Shown piece after piece: positions 1 to 11,931 of a DNA stretch of 64,000 bases; position 1 is the first letter of the stretch; the number at the start of each line of letters is the position of its first letter. Source of the stretch: Sphagnum compactum (Eukaryota; Bryophyta; Sphagnopsida; Sphagnales); the NCBI GenBank assembly GCA_965153455.1, contig OZ234500.1, forward strand, positions 4,216,001 through 4,280,000. The letters run 5' to 3'. A model generated the notes under the pieces. That model did no database searches, was not told the DNA's origin, and was given only the letters and a program-made list of their open reading frames with translations. A program made the position numbers and the translations under genes.

Positions 1-2650
1 TCCATATAATCATTTACTTGTCATTACTTCTTTTCAAAGACCCCAATATTTCATTACGATATTTATTTTTTGTGTATACTTTACCATGTTTTCACCCCTC
101 AAATAATGATCATAGTTTATTCAACGTGCCTTCATTTCCTTTAAGGTTTGTCTAATAACATTTCATCAACCCATGGATAATAGATGGATTCAAATTTATC
201 AAAAGGTCAATTGATTGAAATATTCTCCGTATCAAGGTTTTGAATTGCACAACAATATTGTGTGCAATTATTACCAAATGACACATTCAAACCTTTGAGT
301 GTGCACGTGTGTTTTTTTAATAAAATTTTTATGGTGAAATACAACAAAATATAGAAAAAATAGTCGAATTATACTATAAAAACAAAAAAATCAATATATT
401 TATTGAAAAATGATGAATGTTTCCCCCCCCAAAAAAACACTAGCTCAAACCTTTGGATATCAACTAGAATAATTTCACATGCTTGCCAATTAAAAACAAG
501 TTATAGTGGTCATTTGAAGGTCAAGGTAATTTATTTCTATCCTTTTCAACCCCAGAAAAAGAAACTTCATTTTGCAAAAGCCCATCAAGAACCTTGACAA
601 GTTTCACCTATGGAAGCATTATTTAAAGGTTTAAAGCATGGAGCCAAAACATGAAGCTAGCCTTTTAAATTGCATCATTGATGCTAAAAGAATAAGAAAC
701 CTTAATTAGACAAGGATGTCGCTATTTGATCTTTTAATGTTCCACAACTAGTTAATCATATTTTAAGACTAGATGCAAACTTGCACACTTGATAATACAA
801 GGGAGTTAGGTTGACAAGCCTTAAAAAGACCATCATGTATTGTACATATATATGTGTGATGAAAGAACCACTTCAAACAACATTTGGAAAGGGAAATAAA
901 ATATCAACTATTTTTAATTTTTGAAGCTAGTTTACCCCAAGTTTTGCCAAGTGAAATATAAAGATGTCACCGATTACTCTTGTGATTATCATGCAATTTG
1001 GATAAAGTGTTTTGCGTTTCCATTCCAAGGCCAAGTTAGTTCACCCAAGCCCATTGAATCCAAGCAAGGATCCATACTACCACTACCTTTTTCACTTCAT
1101 CCCACCTTTTGCCCCACCAATGTTGAACACCTTAAAAAAAGCTTTAGGAATGCACCTTTGGCTTACCATGCCACGATTCCATTCTCCACATCCAAATCAC
1201 TCGTGTACCAATGGGGTGCAACCGAGCTTTTCCCAATTGCCTCTTGTCATAACACTTGGATTCCCAACTTGCCCAACTTGTGGACTTGGCAATCGCTAAT
1301 CACTATGCCTCCAATTTGAAGAATTAAACAAATATCCAACTTTAAGAATTAAACTTTAAATCTTGTCATTTGGACAAAATAGCAATAAGACATCAAATAT
1401 TAAAAATGATGTCTTGTGTAATGTTGTAAATCAAATAATGTAAATAAATGCACAGTACTATATTGTCATAAAAAGTGAGGAAGTCACAAGTTACAACTTT
1501 AAAAGCATGTGAAGAGTGCGGGCTTGGTAGATGAAAATTGAAAGAAGTGCAGTTTGATTCCTTGGCTCATTCTGTTATAAGTCTCATTGGCAAACTTTCG
1601 CCAAATTTCAACCTGAAAAATATGATTTCACTTTTGCCTAATTTCAACCTGAAAAATATGATTTTGCCCTATACAAAGGATTTTTCATGGAAAAAAATTT
1701 GGCAGATTTTGAAGGATTTAAATTTTTTTTTTTTTCCCAAATTGTCAAGAACATAGAATGATTTATTTTATTTTTCCTACTATCATATCTAGTATGCAGC
1801 CAAATTTGGCTAAATTATTTTGTGAATGTTCTCCACTTTGGCTACATTACAAAATCCTTAAAAGAACCCTGCTCAAGCTATCTGGTGATTTTTGCCTAAT
1901 AAAAAAAATCCTTGATATAATGGTAGCCAACTCACAAGACCCATTTTATAAGAGAAATTAGATTTGGCAACATTTGGCCAATAAAATATTATGCTGGGGA
2001 GTGGACAATGGGCATGGCACTTCAATTCACTGCTTCAGCATTTAATAGCATTTAAGAATTATTTTATTTTAATTTTAAGAATTTAGGTTACGTAGAAGTG
2101 GCTAACCCCCCCCCCCCCCCCCAAAAGAGAGCAATACACGTCCCACCTCAAATAAAGGAAAAATAATGTTTTAAATTCCAACCGGAGCTCAAGTTGAATA
2201 TTAAACCATTTATGAACTGGAAAATATCTCCCAGGAAAAAAAAAGATAGGTACTTAGGTGTCCAATTTTTTAATTAAATTGTTTTTCAACTTTGTGATGT
2301 AGCTGAAGTGGCAATCGTCCATAAGAAGATGTAGCTAGATTTGGCGACCAAAAAAAGAAGTAAATAAAATAAAATTTAGCATCCTTCTATATATTTTCCT
2401 ACCTACTGCAACTTAGGATGATAGGATGTGATGATTTTCTTTTTTTTTATATATCAAAATTTGGCAGCCAAAAAAATCAAAAAACACTAAAATTTCTTCC
2501 CAAAAATAATAAATCCCGTGATACTACCGACCCCACCTAAAGATTCATTGCAAAAGAACAAGAGGGGGGGGGGAAACAAATGGACTCGGACAAAACAACA
2601 AAAGCAAAAAAACAAACAAACAAACCAAGAAATGGAATCCCAAAAAATCT
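1..2650. other. AT-rich intergenic DNA, no gene seen
   Basis: I see no coding region that I can defend. Open frames here are short and composition-driven. Small structures are a diverged two-copy tandem repeat of period 36 at about 1604-1665, an uninterrupted run of 17 C at 2106-2122 and a run of 10 G at 2564-2573. A slightly less AT-rich patch at 1000-1300 contains a 132-codon open frame, but it shows no domain and no sign of splicing to neighbours. Confidence 0.6.
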
Positions 2651-2679
2651 ATCGGGAGAAAATGTAGAATCACCACCCA

Positions 2680-2860
2680 AGGGTGGGGGCCAAAATTCCC
2701 AAAATAAGGGACTTACAACTCACCGAGTCCCACATCTTAGGAATGTCCCCACCCTTCTTGTGTCCTAAATCTTAACCTGATGTGGGGTGGGGCATTCCCA
2801 AAATAAGGGGCCTAGGTGAGGCATAGCCAAGCCTAGTCCCACCTCTTGGGAATGCCCCCA
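2680..2860. repeat. Two consecutive hairpin (MITE-like) repeats
   Basis: Two imperfect inverted repeats lie end to end. In the second, GGGGCATTCCCAA (2789-2802) pairs with TTGGGAATGCCCC (2846-2858). In the first, a GGTGGGGGC...ATTCCC arm near 2683 faces CTTAGGAATGTCCCCACC near 2735-2753. The same pair occurs upstream of copy 2 (9950-10169), and single related fragments occur near 23180 and 63640. They look like small non-autonomous inverted-repeat elements that moved with the gene block. Confidence 0.55.
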
Positions 2861-3059
2861 GGCCCACAAGTCTTAACGTGATGTAAACCACTAGGTAAAC
2901 CATGGTTAGGCCAAATCATTGATCACGGAGGTGATGTTGGATACATAGATCATGAGGCACCTTAGTAGGCTTAGGTATAAGTGACACCTACAGCAACATA
3001 GTAGGTCTTAAGGCCTGTTAAGGGAGCCCTTAGGCCTACTCATCAGCATGAAAGGTACC

Positions 3060-4603
3060 TAGAAAAAGTTAAGGCTCTTTTTGGGGGTCGCGTGGGAAGG
3101 CGCAAAACGGAGACAGTCTTTTTGTGTTTTTTTGCCGCTTGGCCGTCGCTCGCTCTGATGCGCTCGCTCTTGGACACGAGAGAGTTTGACGCTGGCGTCT
3201 GCGCGTTTCTCGGCCATCATCATCGTCGTCAGCTGCTGTTGACTGCATATTTGGCAGCTCCTGAGGGGCGCCTGACTGACCCAACTTCCAACACAAAACT
3301 TGCTTCCTTCAAAGTTTTGTGCTTAAGACGGCCATGAGCCAGCAGAACTGAAACCAATTCTCACAGACCACCACCAGCAACAACAGCAGCAGCAGGAGCA
3401 GCTGTAAGTCTCTCATGCGGCCTTTTGTCGTCGCTCCGATCCTTGAATCCAAGCTTCTCTTTTGAATTTCTCCTACCTTCAGTATCTGAAAGCTTCATGG
3501 TTTCAGTATGTTCATTTGAGTGGAACTTAATTCTGACAAAATCAATTCATTTTTTCCATCAGTAATTGATCGTCACTTGTATGCCAGTATCTGAAAGTTT
3601 CATGGTGATGAGTGAGGAGTACTACTCCAGTGTTAATTTGTCCACCTCCCCCAATCCTTGAATCCAAGCTTTTGTTCTCAGTATCTGAAAGTAATTTGAT
3701 TGGAATTGTAGCTGCTGGGTTTTAGTCTGGTAGCCATAAGTCATTGGAGTATTCTAGACTTCCTAATTTGTTGCTGACCCAGATCCCCGAATCAAAGCTT
3801 CTTTTTTTTGGGTTTGTCTCCTTGGGATCTGAAATAAATTTCATTGCAATCGGTAGGAAGTCTGTAGTTTGATAGCCATGAGTGTGAGTACTCTAGTGGG
3901 TGTTTTGGATACCTATTTTGCAGGATTCTCAAATCGTCCTTCACTTTGTTTTGCAATTGTGAAATTTAAATCTTTGTTTTTTTAGTATCTAACTTGATAA
4001 ACCAAGAAAGAGGATGGGTAGTGCAAGTTGGAGCTGAAATGGTGATCTCTATGATCTCTCAAGAGCAAAAGTAACCAAATGAAGTTTGGTTGCACAAGAT
4101 TGATTCTGTTCCAAAATTTGGAGTCATGATCTTCAGCTGAGCTCTTCGAGTGCTTTGAGATGCACCACTAGGGGGGCTTGAACTGGCTCTCAAGGAACCA
4201 GTTACAATTCTAGCCAAGCTGATCACTTGTGCAATCTGTAAGCTGCACTCATCTTACTGTTTTTCCGAGTCCAAAGATGGATTTGCAAGCTCTATAGAAA
4301 CAGTAACTTTGGCAGCACTGAAGAGATTCAAGGTGTCAAGTGCATTTTGCAATCCTCCTGTAACACCCATCTTCTACAATCAGAACCAAGGCCACCACAT
4401 ATCGTCCTGCACAAATTACTAGCTTTGCCTCTGGAGATCAATGAAGGGTTTGCTGTGACAAGACTTCAGAGATGGTTTGATGTTTTGAGACAATTTTGGT
4501 GGTTGCAGTAAGACCAGACCGGACCAAGTATTGTTGTTGTTAATATATTACGCTTCTTTGTTTCCAAAGCTGAGTTGTAGTGCACCATGCAGAAACAGAA
4601 AGG
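3060..4603 (+). promoter_or_regulatory. Promoter/5' leader region of transporter copy 1
   Basis: This region is retained in all three units, though it is non-coding. A GC-rich start (3080-3250) with a CATCAT/CGTCGT run is followed by a CAG/CAA trinucleotide tract (3367-3402), then about 1.1 kb of moderately AT-rich sequence up to the start codon. A good splice donor GTAAGT sits at 3404-3409 and a possible acceptor TTGCAG ends at 4508, so a 5'-UTR intron is plausible here. The donor is damaged in copies 2 and 3 and the acceptor is lost in copy 3, so I hold this weakly. No convincing TATA box was found. Confidence 0.4.
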
Positions 4604-7233
4604 ATGATGAAAGGCGAAGTTGACACTGCCAATCAGCATAAGATTTCTATGCCTGTTCATCAGAATGGCAAGGTCATGAACAAGGATGGTCATGAGAGCA
4701 GCGGAACAGACAACAAGAATCTCTACACTAGTGCAACTAAAGTCGATGAGTTGAATGCGGGTGCAAAGTTTGTGCTTGAATCCAAAGGTCGCACACTCTT
4801 GCACATGCCCAAGTACTCCACTTTCTTGAGCTCCACACAGCTGTTTTGAGCTCTGCTGTAATCCTGGTGCTTGTTAAGAACTTGGTCCTCAAGCTTGTTA
4901 TCCAGAAACTTGCAAGTGTGTCTGTTCCTTTACTGCTTGCTGAAGTAATTTCTGGTGCACTGCAGGGCGCTGGTGGCACGCAGGGTATCATCTTACAGTA
5001 TCAATTGCAGCTCCTGCACTTCTGAGTTTGCCATTTGCATTCGATGGGTTGAGTTGGGGGCCGGGGTTTGTTGCACTAATAATTGCAACCGGTGTCTCCT
5101 TCTATGCTTACACTCTTATCTCCAAAGTACTGGAACAAGCTGAATTAGAAGGACATCGCTTCCTTCGATTCCGGGATGTTGCAGGTTATGTTCTTGGTAA
5201 AGAATCAATCCTGCAACCAGACTCAAAATTCTTTGTATGTAAATTCTTCTGTAAATTCTTTGTTTTGCATTCATTCAGTACTAACATCACCATTTACAAT
5301 ACGGTTTCACAAAACCCACAGCACAGAAAAACCCAAACCCACTGCTGCACTGTTGTTGGTGCTGCATTCATAATCAGTAACAGTAGCCGTGCATAATCCA
5401 CTGATTAGGGGGCTGATTAGGGTTGTGCACTTGAGAAGAATTAGCAGCTGAATCTGAATCTGGCATGGTCTGCAGGAAGGAGATGGGGCTTTTATCCTGT
5501 AGGAGTACTTCAAATTGCTGTCTGCCTTGGTACTGTTGTTGGCAGTACTCTCCTTGGTGGTGAGAGCATGCAGGTAACTATGCAACTTTTTTTTTCTGTC
5601 CAAGGTTTTGGTATATCATCGAACGTGCTTGCAATTCACTGATTTCAAGCAAGTGATTTACTTCGAGTGTTTCTTGTCTCAGTGACATCCATAGATTCAC
5701 TGTTGGGTTCATTGGTCTTGTGCAGATCATATACCTCATCTACAAACCAAACGGTTCGATGCAGCTCTATGAGTTTATCATCATCTTTGGGATCCTGATG
5801 TTGCTACTCTCACAGTTACCATCATTCCACTCCTTGCGCTACATCAACTTGGCATCACTTGTGTGCTGTCTGGGTTTTAGTCTTTGTGTTGTTGGTGGCT
5901 CCATATATGTAGGTAGGTACAGACAGGATCTTGTCAACCTATATTTAAGCATCTGATGAGCTTCTTCCTCTTGGCCACCAGTGGAGTGGAAAGGATGACA
6001 ATCACTGAATTGCGTGTTTCTCATGACATGGACTTTTCCTTTTCTTGCTTTCATTTAGGTCATTCGAGGCAAGCACCCAGCAAAAGTTATTCTGTTAAAG
6101 GCAGTTCTGTAACCAAAATGTTCACCATTTTCAACTCTCTGGCTATTATCATAACAACGTTTGGGAATGGAATCATTCCAGAGATTCAGGTATGGAATCG
6201 TTCCAGAAATTCAGGCAAAGTCTCTGTGAGGTTCAGCAGAGGTGAATGTGTGCCTTTGCTCCTGGTTGTAGGTTAGTAGCTCTTACTTGAGGTAGAATGT
6301 ATGTGCCCACAGTTATGTGATTGACAAGGGGACTTGACTTGGTTTTCATTTGGTTGATTGTTTTGTTTCTTCTCAGGCAACTCTGGCTCCACCAGTATCA
6401 GGCAAGATGTTCAAGGGCTTGTTGATCTGCTATGCAGTAGTCATACCGACATTCTTTTCTGTAGCGGGTGCTGGATATTGGGCTTTTGGCAATGCATCAG
6501 CAGGCAACATCTTTCTCAATTTTGCCCCAAGTGGTGGGGTTGCACTCATTCCAAACTGGCTGCTATTTCTGGCCAATATGTTTGTCATTGCTGAGCTCTT
6601 TGCTGTGGCCCTGGTGAGTATTCAACCCACCCATTTATCAGTGGAACTCTTTAAGCCTTTCAACCCTAAATTTGTTGCAGCTGATACTGGATGATCAGTT
6701 GTATCAGGTATGCCTGCTTGAAAGGGTTCAAGCCTCACATACAACTACCAACAAATTTTTACAGCAGTTTTAAGCAGCACATAAGGGTTTTGTACTGATC
6801 AAGATCACGGGAATGTTTTAAAAAAATCTGAAGCAGTAATGGTCATCTGTAGGTGTACTCACAACCAACATTCGAGATCTTTGAAGGTCGCTCCTCAAGT
6901 GTTAAAAGTGGCAAGTTCTCTATGCGCAATGTGCTCCCACGGCTCATAATTCGGTCAATTTATGTTTCCATTGCTACTCTTATTGCTGCTGCACTTCCCT
7001 TCTTTGGTGACATCAATGCCATTATTGGTGCCTTTGGATTCACGCCTTTGGATTTTGTCTTGCCATTTGTCCTTTACAATGTCACCTTCAAACCCTCGAA
7101 ATGGACTATCAAATTCTGGCTGAATTATGTGATTATAGTTGTCTTTAGTATTGTTGGCCTTATGGGATGCATTTCAGCTGTCCGCCAGATTGCACTGGAT
7201 GCAAGTTCATACAAACTATTTGCTAACGTGTAG
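4604..7233 (+). CDS. GAT1: GAT1-like amino acid/GABA transporter, copy 1 (7 exons, 482 aa)
   Basis: Predicted plasma-membrane AAAP permease, closest by recall to Arabidopsis GAT1, a proton-driven GABA importer. Exons: 4604-4787, 4966-5196, 5476-5573, 5726-5912, 6059-6189, 6377-6613 and 6853-7233; every intron is GT-AG and phases are consistent to the stop. Exon 1 is a hydrophilic cytosolic tail of about 60 residues ending GAKFVLESKG. Exon 2 opens with the family's WWHAGYHLT and first membrane helices. Exon 4 carries LYEFI and SQLPSFHSLR, exon 5 FGNGIIPEIQ, exon 6 ATLAPPVSGKM, and exon 7 LPFFGDINAIIGAFGFTPLDFVLP. About 11 membrane segments are expected. The first of two adjacent ATGs aligns with the starts of copies 2 and 3. 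The family is secure; the substrate is inferred. Confidence 0.93.
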
Positions 7234-7413
7234 TAAAAATAATTATCAAATTGTTGCTCAGTCTATTTGACAAGCAAACTGATTCACATTGAAGGCATTG
7301 TATGTATCGCTGGTAGATGCCTAGCACACCTCGTGATCAATGGGTTCAGTCATGAATGATGGATTGTTTTGAGGACAATTGGGCAAGTGTTCCTATGGCT
7401 CAGCTACAAAGGA

Positions 7414-7419
7414 AATAAA
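7414..7419 (+). terminator. Likely poly(A) signal AATAAA, copy 1
   Basis: AATAAA lies 181 bases after the stop. The same hexamer, in the same surrounding sequence, follows copies 2 and 3 at 193 and 191 bases, which supports it as the 3'-end signal of each transcript. Confidence 0.55.
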
Positions 7420-8274
7420 GAGTGCCACTTTGAAGCTCTGTGCACACACAACTTTGTACCTTTGCAGCATGTTGCATGATTTGAATCCAATTGTAATGCA
7501 GGAAGAATACTAGTCATGTGTAGACACAGCAGAGTCCTATCAATACTGGGGTTGTGAGGATTAGGGTTGACTGTAAATTGAGAATTTCCATCAAGTAGAG
7601 AACCAGCTCCTGCAAGTGATGATCAGGATGAAGAGCACTGCACATTTTTCTGTTTGTAACCAGACTTGTTATGAAGCCTGTGTCAAATATAAAATTGTTA
7701 CACTGGCAATCAGAGGTCCATACTTGAAAACTAACTTCTCCATAGTCTGGCAACAGGAGGGGTGAGGATAGAAATCTGGAACATGATGTGCAGTTCAACA
7801 GAGGTATGCAGGCTGCTACTCAGATCTGAATTTTCCCAACCATGTGCTGATCATTGAATGGAAGAGTTTGGCTCATGGGTTCTAGACTGACCACTTCCTC
7901 CCACAACCACAAACAGGTCTGCCTGGAAATTTGTAGTTTTCCTTCATACCAGTGGAAGTTTGAGCACTTTAAATGTCTGAATTCATTCGTACGCAATGTG
8001 CACACCATAAGGCTTCTTCTGAATTGCTCCCGAAGCTCCTCAAGACAGCTCTCTGTTGGTAACACAACCCCAAAGAACCTGTGGCATTTGTAAATATTGT
8101 ATTGCCATAGTAGTAGAAGTCCTGCATATCAACAAACTCCATTCAATTGCCAATTCAAGTCTAAGAGTAGAGATCAGCGTCGATCTGGTATATAGGCATG
8201 CAGCTGGTATCAAGGACCGTACCACCTGTTGGTATGACTTGAGGCAATACCAGCCTTTGTACCAATACCAGCTT
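7420..8274. other. Shared 3' flank of unit 1, no gene
   Basis: This stretch is non-coding but clearly homologous to 14757-15380 and 33131-34010. Frames differ between copies, with indels and no conserved reading frame, so the open frames seen here are not genes. Its preservation reflects duplication of the block. Confidence 0.7.
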
Positions 8275-8632
8275 CTTGCCACAAATGCCTCTTCAAACAT
8301 CTTAGTAGTTCTTGGCATGAAGATATCCTGCAACTACTAAGTTGGCAGTATGATGCCAAGTTTTTCTATTCCAGGTGGTTTTTGTTGAGCAGCAGGATTT
8401 ACCCATCCTACTGGTTTAGTTAGTAAATCCACCACTTGATCTTAGGTTGGGATATATGTAACTACAAGGTCAATTGCGTGGTCCTCTTTGTGACACAGTG
8501 ATGTTTTATTTCTATATGTTTTGTTCTTGCATGCATGACTAGATTTCACTGGTTTGATGTTGCTTTGGTTATCACAAAATAGCTCAGTAGAAGCATTGTC
8601 TCTGATTCCTAGTTGATGAAAACTTGTCAAAG
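8275..8632 (-). pseudogene. Ty1/copia RNase H fragment after copy 1
   Basis: Read on the minus strand, 8442-8630 gives the end of a copia RNase H: STELFCDNQS, then SSHACKNKTY, matching the family's CDNQSA...HARTKHI pattern. It continues as VVDLLTKPVGW, the copia DxxTKxL-type C-terminus, at 8395-8440. The sequence is closely related to 16240-16570 after copy 2, where the element continues; here it stops near 8630. It is non-functional. Confidence 0.8.
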
Positions 8633-8639
8633 GTCAATA

Positions 8640-9940
8640 AAACAAAGCACCCAAAAAAAGGTGGAGAAATAGGTACAAGATGAAAAGACCCAAGTCTAGG
8701 CAAAAAGAAAACCAACTAGGTTTGCCTGCAAAGGGAACATGAACAAATCAAGCATTCAAACCCCCAAGTCGCAAGGAGCAAATAAGATAAGGAGAGGGAG
8801 GAACACCTAAAAGAACACTTAGCCTAGAAAAGCCCTCACCTACAGTAACAAAATGCTTCAAAATAGAGGTCGCTTGTGTTCGCTACAACACCACTGACAC
8901 CCTTTGCCTGTAAAATGAATGCAAAACCAAAAGAGGAAGGCCTTTAGAGCCTTTCATGCTCCATGCCATGTTGGCACATCAATGAGAAAAACCGTTGGCT
9001 TGTTGATGCAAACACCCAAAGACTTCTATGACTAGAAGGAGAAACCAATTTGCTAGGTATCGATCATGATAAAGGCCATCCTTAGTTTGAGCTGCACCAA
9101 CAACCCCACAAGATAGAGTTTCCTATGAAACCAAATCTACTCAAGTGGGGACATGTTGGATGAGATGGAAATACTAAAATGCTAATGACAATGTTTGATA
9201 TTTTTTACATAGTTAGGTGTGTAATGTTTGACCTTTTTTCATACAATGTAACTTTTATATCATTAATCAATTGTAAATATATTCATGTATTCTTATGATG
9301 TATATGCAAATTGAGCAAAATATTCCAAATGAAACAAACACCATCAAAATCCATAATGAACCTAAGGAAATAACAAAGTTATCTTTTAAATCACCTTGGC
9401 TTTGAGCCCCTTATTTACTTCCACCCCTCTTGGAATCTCAAATATTGTCATCCACAAAAGGAGAAATTTTTATTAAAACAAAACATCAAGTATTGACAAT
9501 CTTCCTTTGTTGTACATGATTCTTCAAAATTTTGCATTTAGTTATAATAATAATAGTGGCAAATTGAATGCAAAACTACTTTTACCCTCACTTCTACATT
9601 AAAAGTATTTTCAAACCATCCAAAGGTCAATGTACTTTTCTAAGAAATACTTCTTTTGCATTGTACCTAATCTATATGCATGTGTTTTCCTTTTTCTTTT
9701 TTTTTTAAAACAAAAAACTTTAATAACAACATTGAAATTCAACCCTAGTTTTTCAATTATGGTCAAAAGGATCCTTTTGCAAGCTCACTTGCCTCTTCTT
9801 ACTTGTTTCATGTACAGATTGATTCTTTTTGCTTGGCTCAAACTGATCCTTCCTTCACATGAATTCACTTTGTTTTGTGACCTTTTTTTTTTTTCTTTTG
9901 TGTGGGGTATTTTCAAAGAATGGTCTAGGTCTACTCCATG
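8640..9940. other. Spacer between units 1 and 2, nothing recognised
   Basis: AT-rich DNA without a defensible gene. The A-rich start (8640-8850) vaguely resembles 52850-53000 in style (A-rich, many CCCAA and AACCC words) and could be the reversed 3' end of a retroelement, but no protein similarity supports this. Confidence 0.4.
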
Positions 9941-9949
9941 TGCTTTCAA

Positions 9950-10169
9950 GGGTGGGGACAAAATACCCAAAAGAAGGGGGGCTTATTTACTCACCTCCTC
10001 CCACATCTTAGGAATGAACCCCACCCAACCCATGGGTCTTAAGTCTTGACTCTTAACCTTGCTGTAGGGTGGGGCCATTCCCAAAATAAGGGCCTATACA
10101 AGAAGGCATAGTCAAGCTTAGTACTCCCAAGTATATATATATATATATATATAGGGAATGCCCTCACCC
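9950..10169. repeat. Hairpin repeats of unit 2, loop expanded by (TA)11
   Basis: Counterpart of 2680-2860. The arm GGGGCCATTCCC (10071-10082) faces GGGAATGCCC (10154-10163). Unit 2 has a 22-base TA microsatellite at 10132-10153, immediately beside the right arm, which unit 1 lacks. This is a local expansion after duplication. Confidence 0.55.
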
Positions 10170-10559
10170 ATGATGAGTTTTATTAACCTAATGCAAAAAC
10201 ACAAGGCAAATAATGAGTGAAAAACAGACCACGAAGGTAATAATGATGGATGCATAAATCATGAGGCACCTTAGTAGGTCTAGGCTTAAGTTACACCTAA
10301 AGCACGTTAATAGGCCCAAGGGATTCTTTAGGCCTACTAAAGGTGCATTCACACGATGTTAAGTTAGTGTTAAAATAAAAATCTAGGTGGCATCCTAGGT
10401 GGCATATAATGTTAAATAGGTGATAATTTAATGTGAAGTGAATGCTAGCATAACATAAAATTTTCATGGTAAGTAGGTTTAAGTCCTAAATGACTGCCAT
10501 GATGTTGTTAGGGGACTCAACACTAGAGTTCCTAACACCAAGTGTGAATGTAGCTTAAG

Positions 10560-11931
10560 GTACCTACCTAAGTTTTAAGGCTCTTTTGGGCGCGGGGGTG
10601 GGGACGCGCGAGAAGGCGGAATACAAACGGGGCTTGTCTTTGGTGTTCGCCGCATGGTCGTTGCTCTGCTTGGCTCTTGGGACACGAGAGTGTTTGACGC
10701 TTGTCGTGCAGCGTCGTCGTCGTCGTCGTCGTCGGCTGTTGACAACCAAAAAGTAGTTGGCAGTGCCTGACGACTTCCACCAAAAGCTTTCTTCAATTGA
10801 AGAAAGTTGTGTGCGCAAGACAGCCATAATGAACCAGCACAAGTAAAAATCAATTCTCACTGACCACCACCAGCAACAACTGTAGCAGCAACAGCAGCAG
10901 CAGCAGTAATAGTAGCTTTAAGTTTCTCATATTGGTTTTGCCGTTGCCCCCGGATCCTTGATTGAATCCAAGTTTCTCTTTTGAATTTCTCTTAATTTCA
11001 GTATCTGAAAGTTTCATGGCGATGAGTGGGAAGTCCTACTCTGGTCTTCATTTGTCGTTGCCCCCGGATCCAAGCTTTTTGTTTTGTTTTCAGTATCTGA
11101 AAGTAATTTTGATTGTAATCGTAGCTGCTCTCCGGTAGCGACATGAGTCTAGACATGCTAATTTGTCGCCGGTTCGGATCCTAGAATCCAACCTTTTTTT
11201 CCTTCTTCTTTTTTTTGGTCTCCTTGGGATCTGAGATTTTCATTGCAATCGGTAGGAGGTCTGTAGTTTGAGAGCGATGAGTACTGTGAGTACTCACTCT
11301 CTAGTGGGTGTTTTGGATACCTATTTTGCAGCATCCTGAAATCCTCCTCCACTTTTTCTTTTGCAATTGAGAAATTGAGAATCCTGTTTTTCTAATATCT
11401 CTATGATCACTCAAGAACAAGGAATAATCAAAAGAGATTTAGGCGTACAAGATTGATTCTCTTCCGGAATTTGGAGTCATGAGCTTCAGCTGAACCCTCT
11501 TTGAGATGCACCACTGAGGGGCCTGAACTGGCTCACTTGTGCAATCTGTAAGCTGCACTTCTCTTACTGTTTTTCGAATCCAAAGACGGATTGCAAGCTC
11601 TACAGAAACAGTAGCTTTGGCGTCACTAAAGAGATTTAAGTGTCAAGTGCATTTTGCAACCGTCCTCTAACACCCATGTTCTATAATCAGAATCGAGGCC
11701 GCCACATATCCTCCTTTCACAAATTACTAGGTTTGCCTTTAGAGATCATCGAAGGGTTTGCTGCGACAAGACTTCAGAAATGAATTTCACGTTTTGAGAA
11801 CATTTTGGTAATCGCAGGAAGACCAGACCAGAACAGACCAGACCAGAGCACAGTGTTGTCGTTGTTGTTTACATATTCAGCTTTTCTGCTTTCAAAGCTC
11901 AGAAATTGCAACCCGTGCAGAAACAGAAGGG
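10560..11931 (+). promoter_or_regulatory. Promoter/5' leader region of transporter copy 2
   Basis: Homologous to 3060-4603. The CGTCGT run has grown to seven GTC triplets (about 10713-10733), and the CAG/CAA tract lies at 10864-10916. The position of the donor seen in copy 1 reads TTAAGT here, so the same 5'-UTR intron cannot be assumed. The sequence just before the start codon (AGAAGGGATGTCG) is shared with copy 3. Confidence 0.4.

Larger units (their letters stand above)
2655..8635 (+). repeat. Tandem unit 1 (leader, GAT1-like gene, 3' flank)
   Basis: This is the first of three direct copies of a gene-containing block; the others are at 9945-16600 and 28590-34020. Similarity to unit 2 begins near 2655 and 9945 in the same hairpin-rich sequence, runs through leader, all exons and all introns, and continues through about 1.4 kb of 3' flank to a copia fragment. 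It ends abruptly near 8630. The start codons of copies 1 and 2 are 7328 bases apart. Boundaries were placed by eye. Confidence 0.85.

Noticed and set aside
921-1319. 132-codon open frame at the left end
   Set aside because: No domain, no signal, a second overlapping open frame of similar length and no splice partners; it fits a local dip in AT content.
3092-3337. Open frames in the leaders of the transporter copies (also 10564-10860 and 28936-29181)
   Set aside because: They arise from GC-rich trinucleotide repeats, differ in frame between the three copies and contain Arg/Asp runs from CGT repeats. The region is better read as promoter or leader.
4466-4991. Minus-strand open frames opposite transporter exon 1
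   Set aside because: They are shadows of the coding exon and are not kept in the same form in copies 2 and 3.
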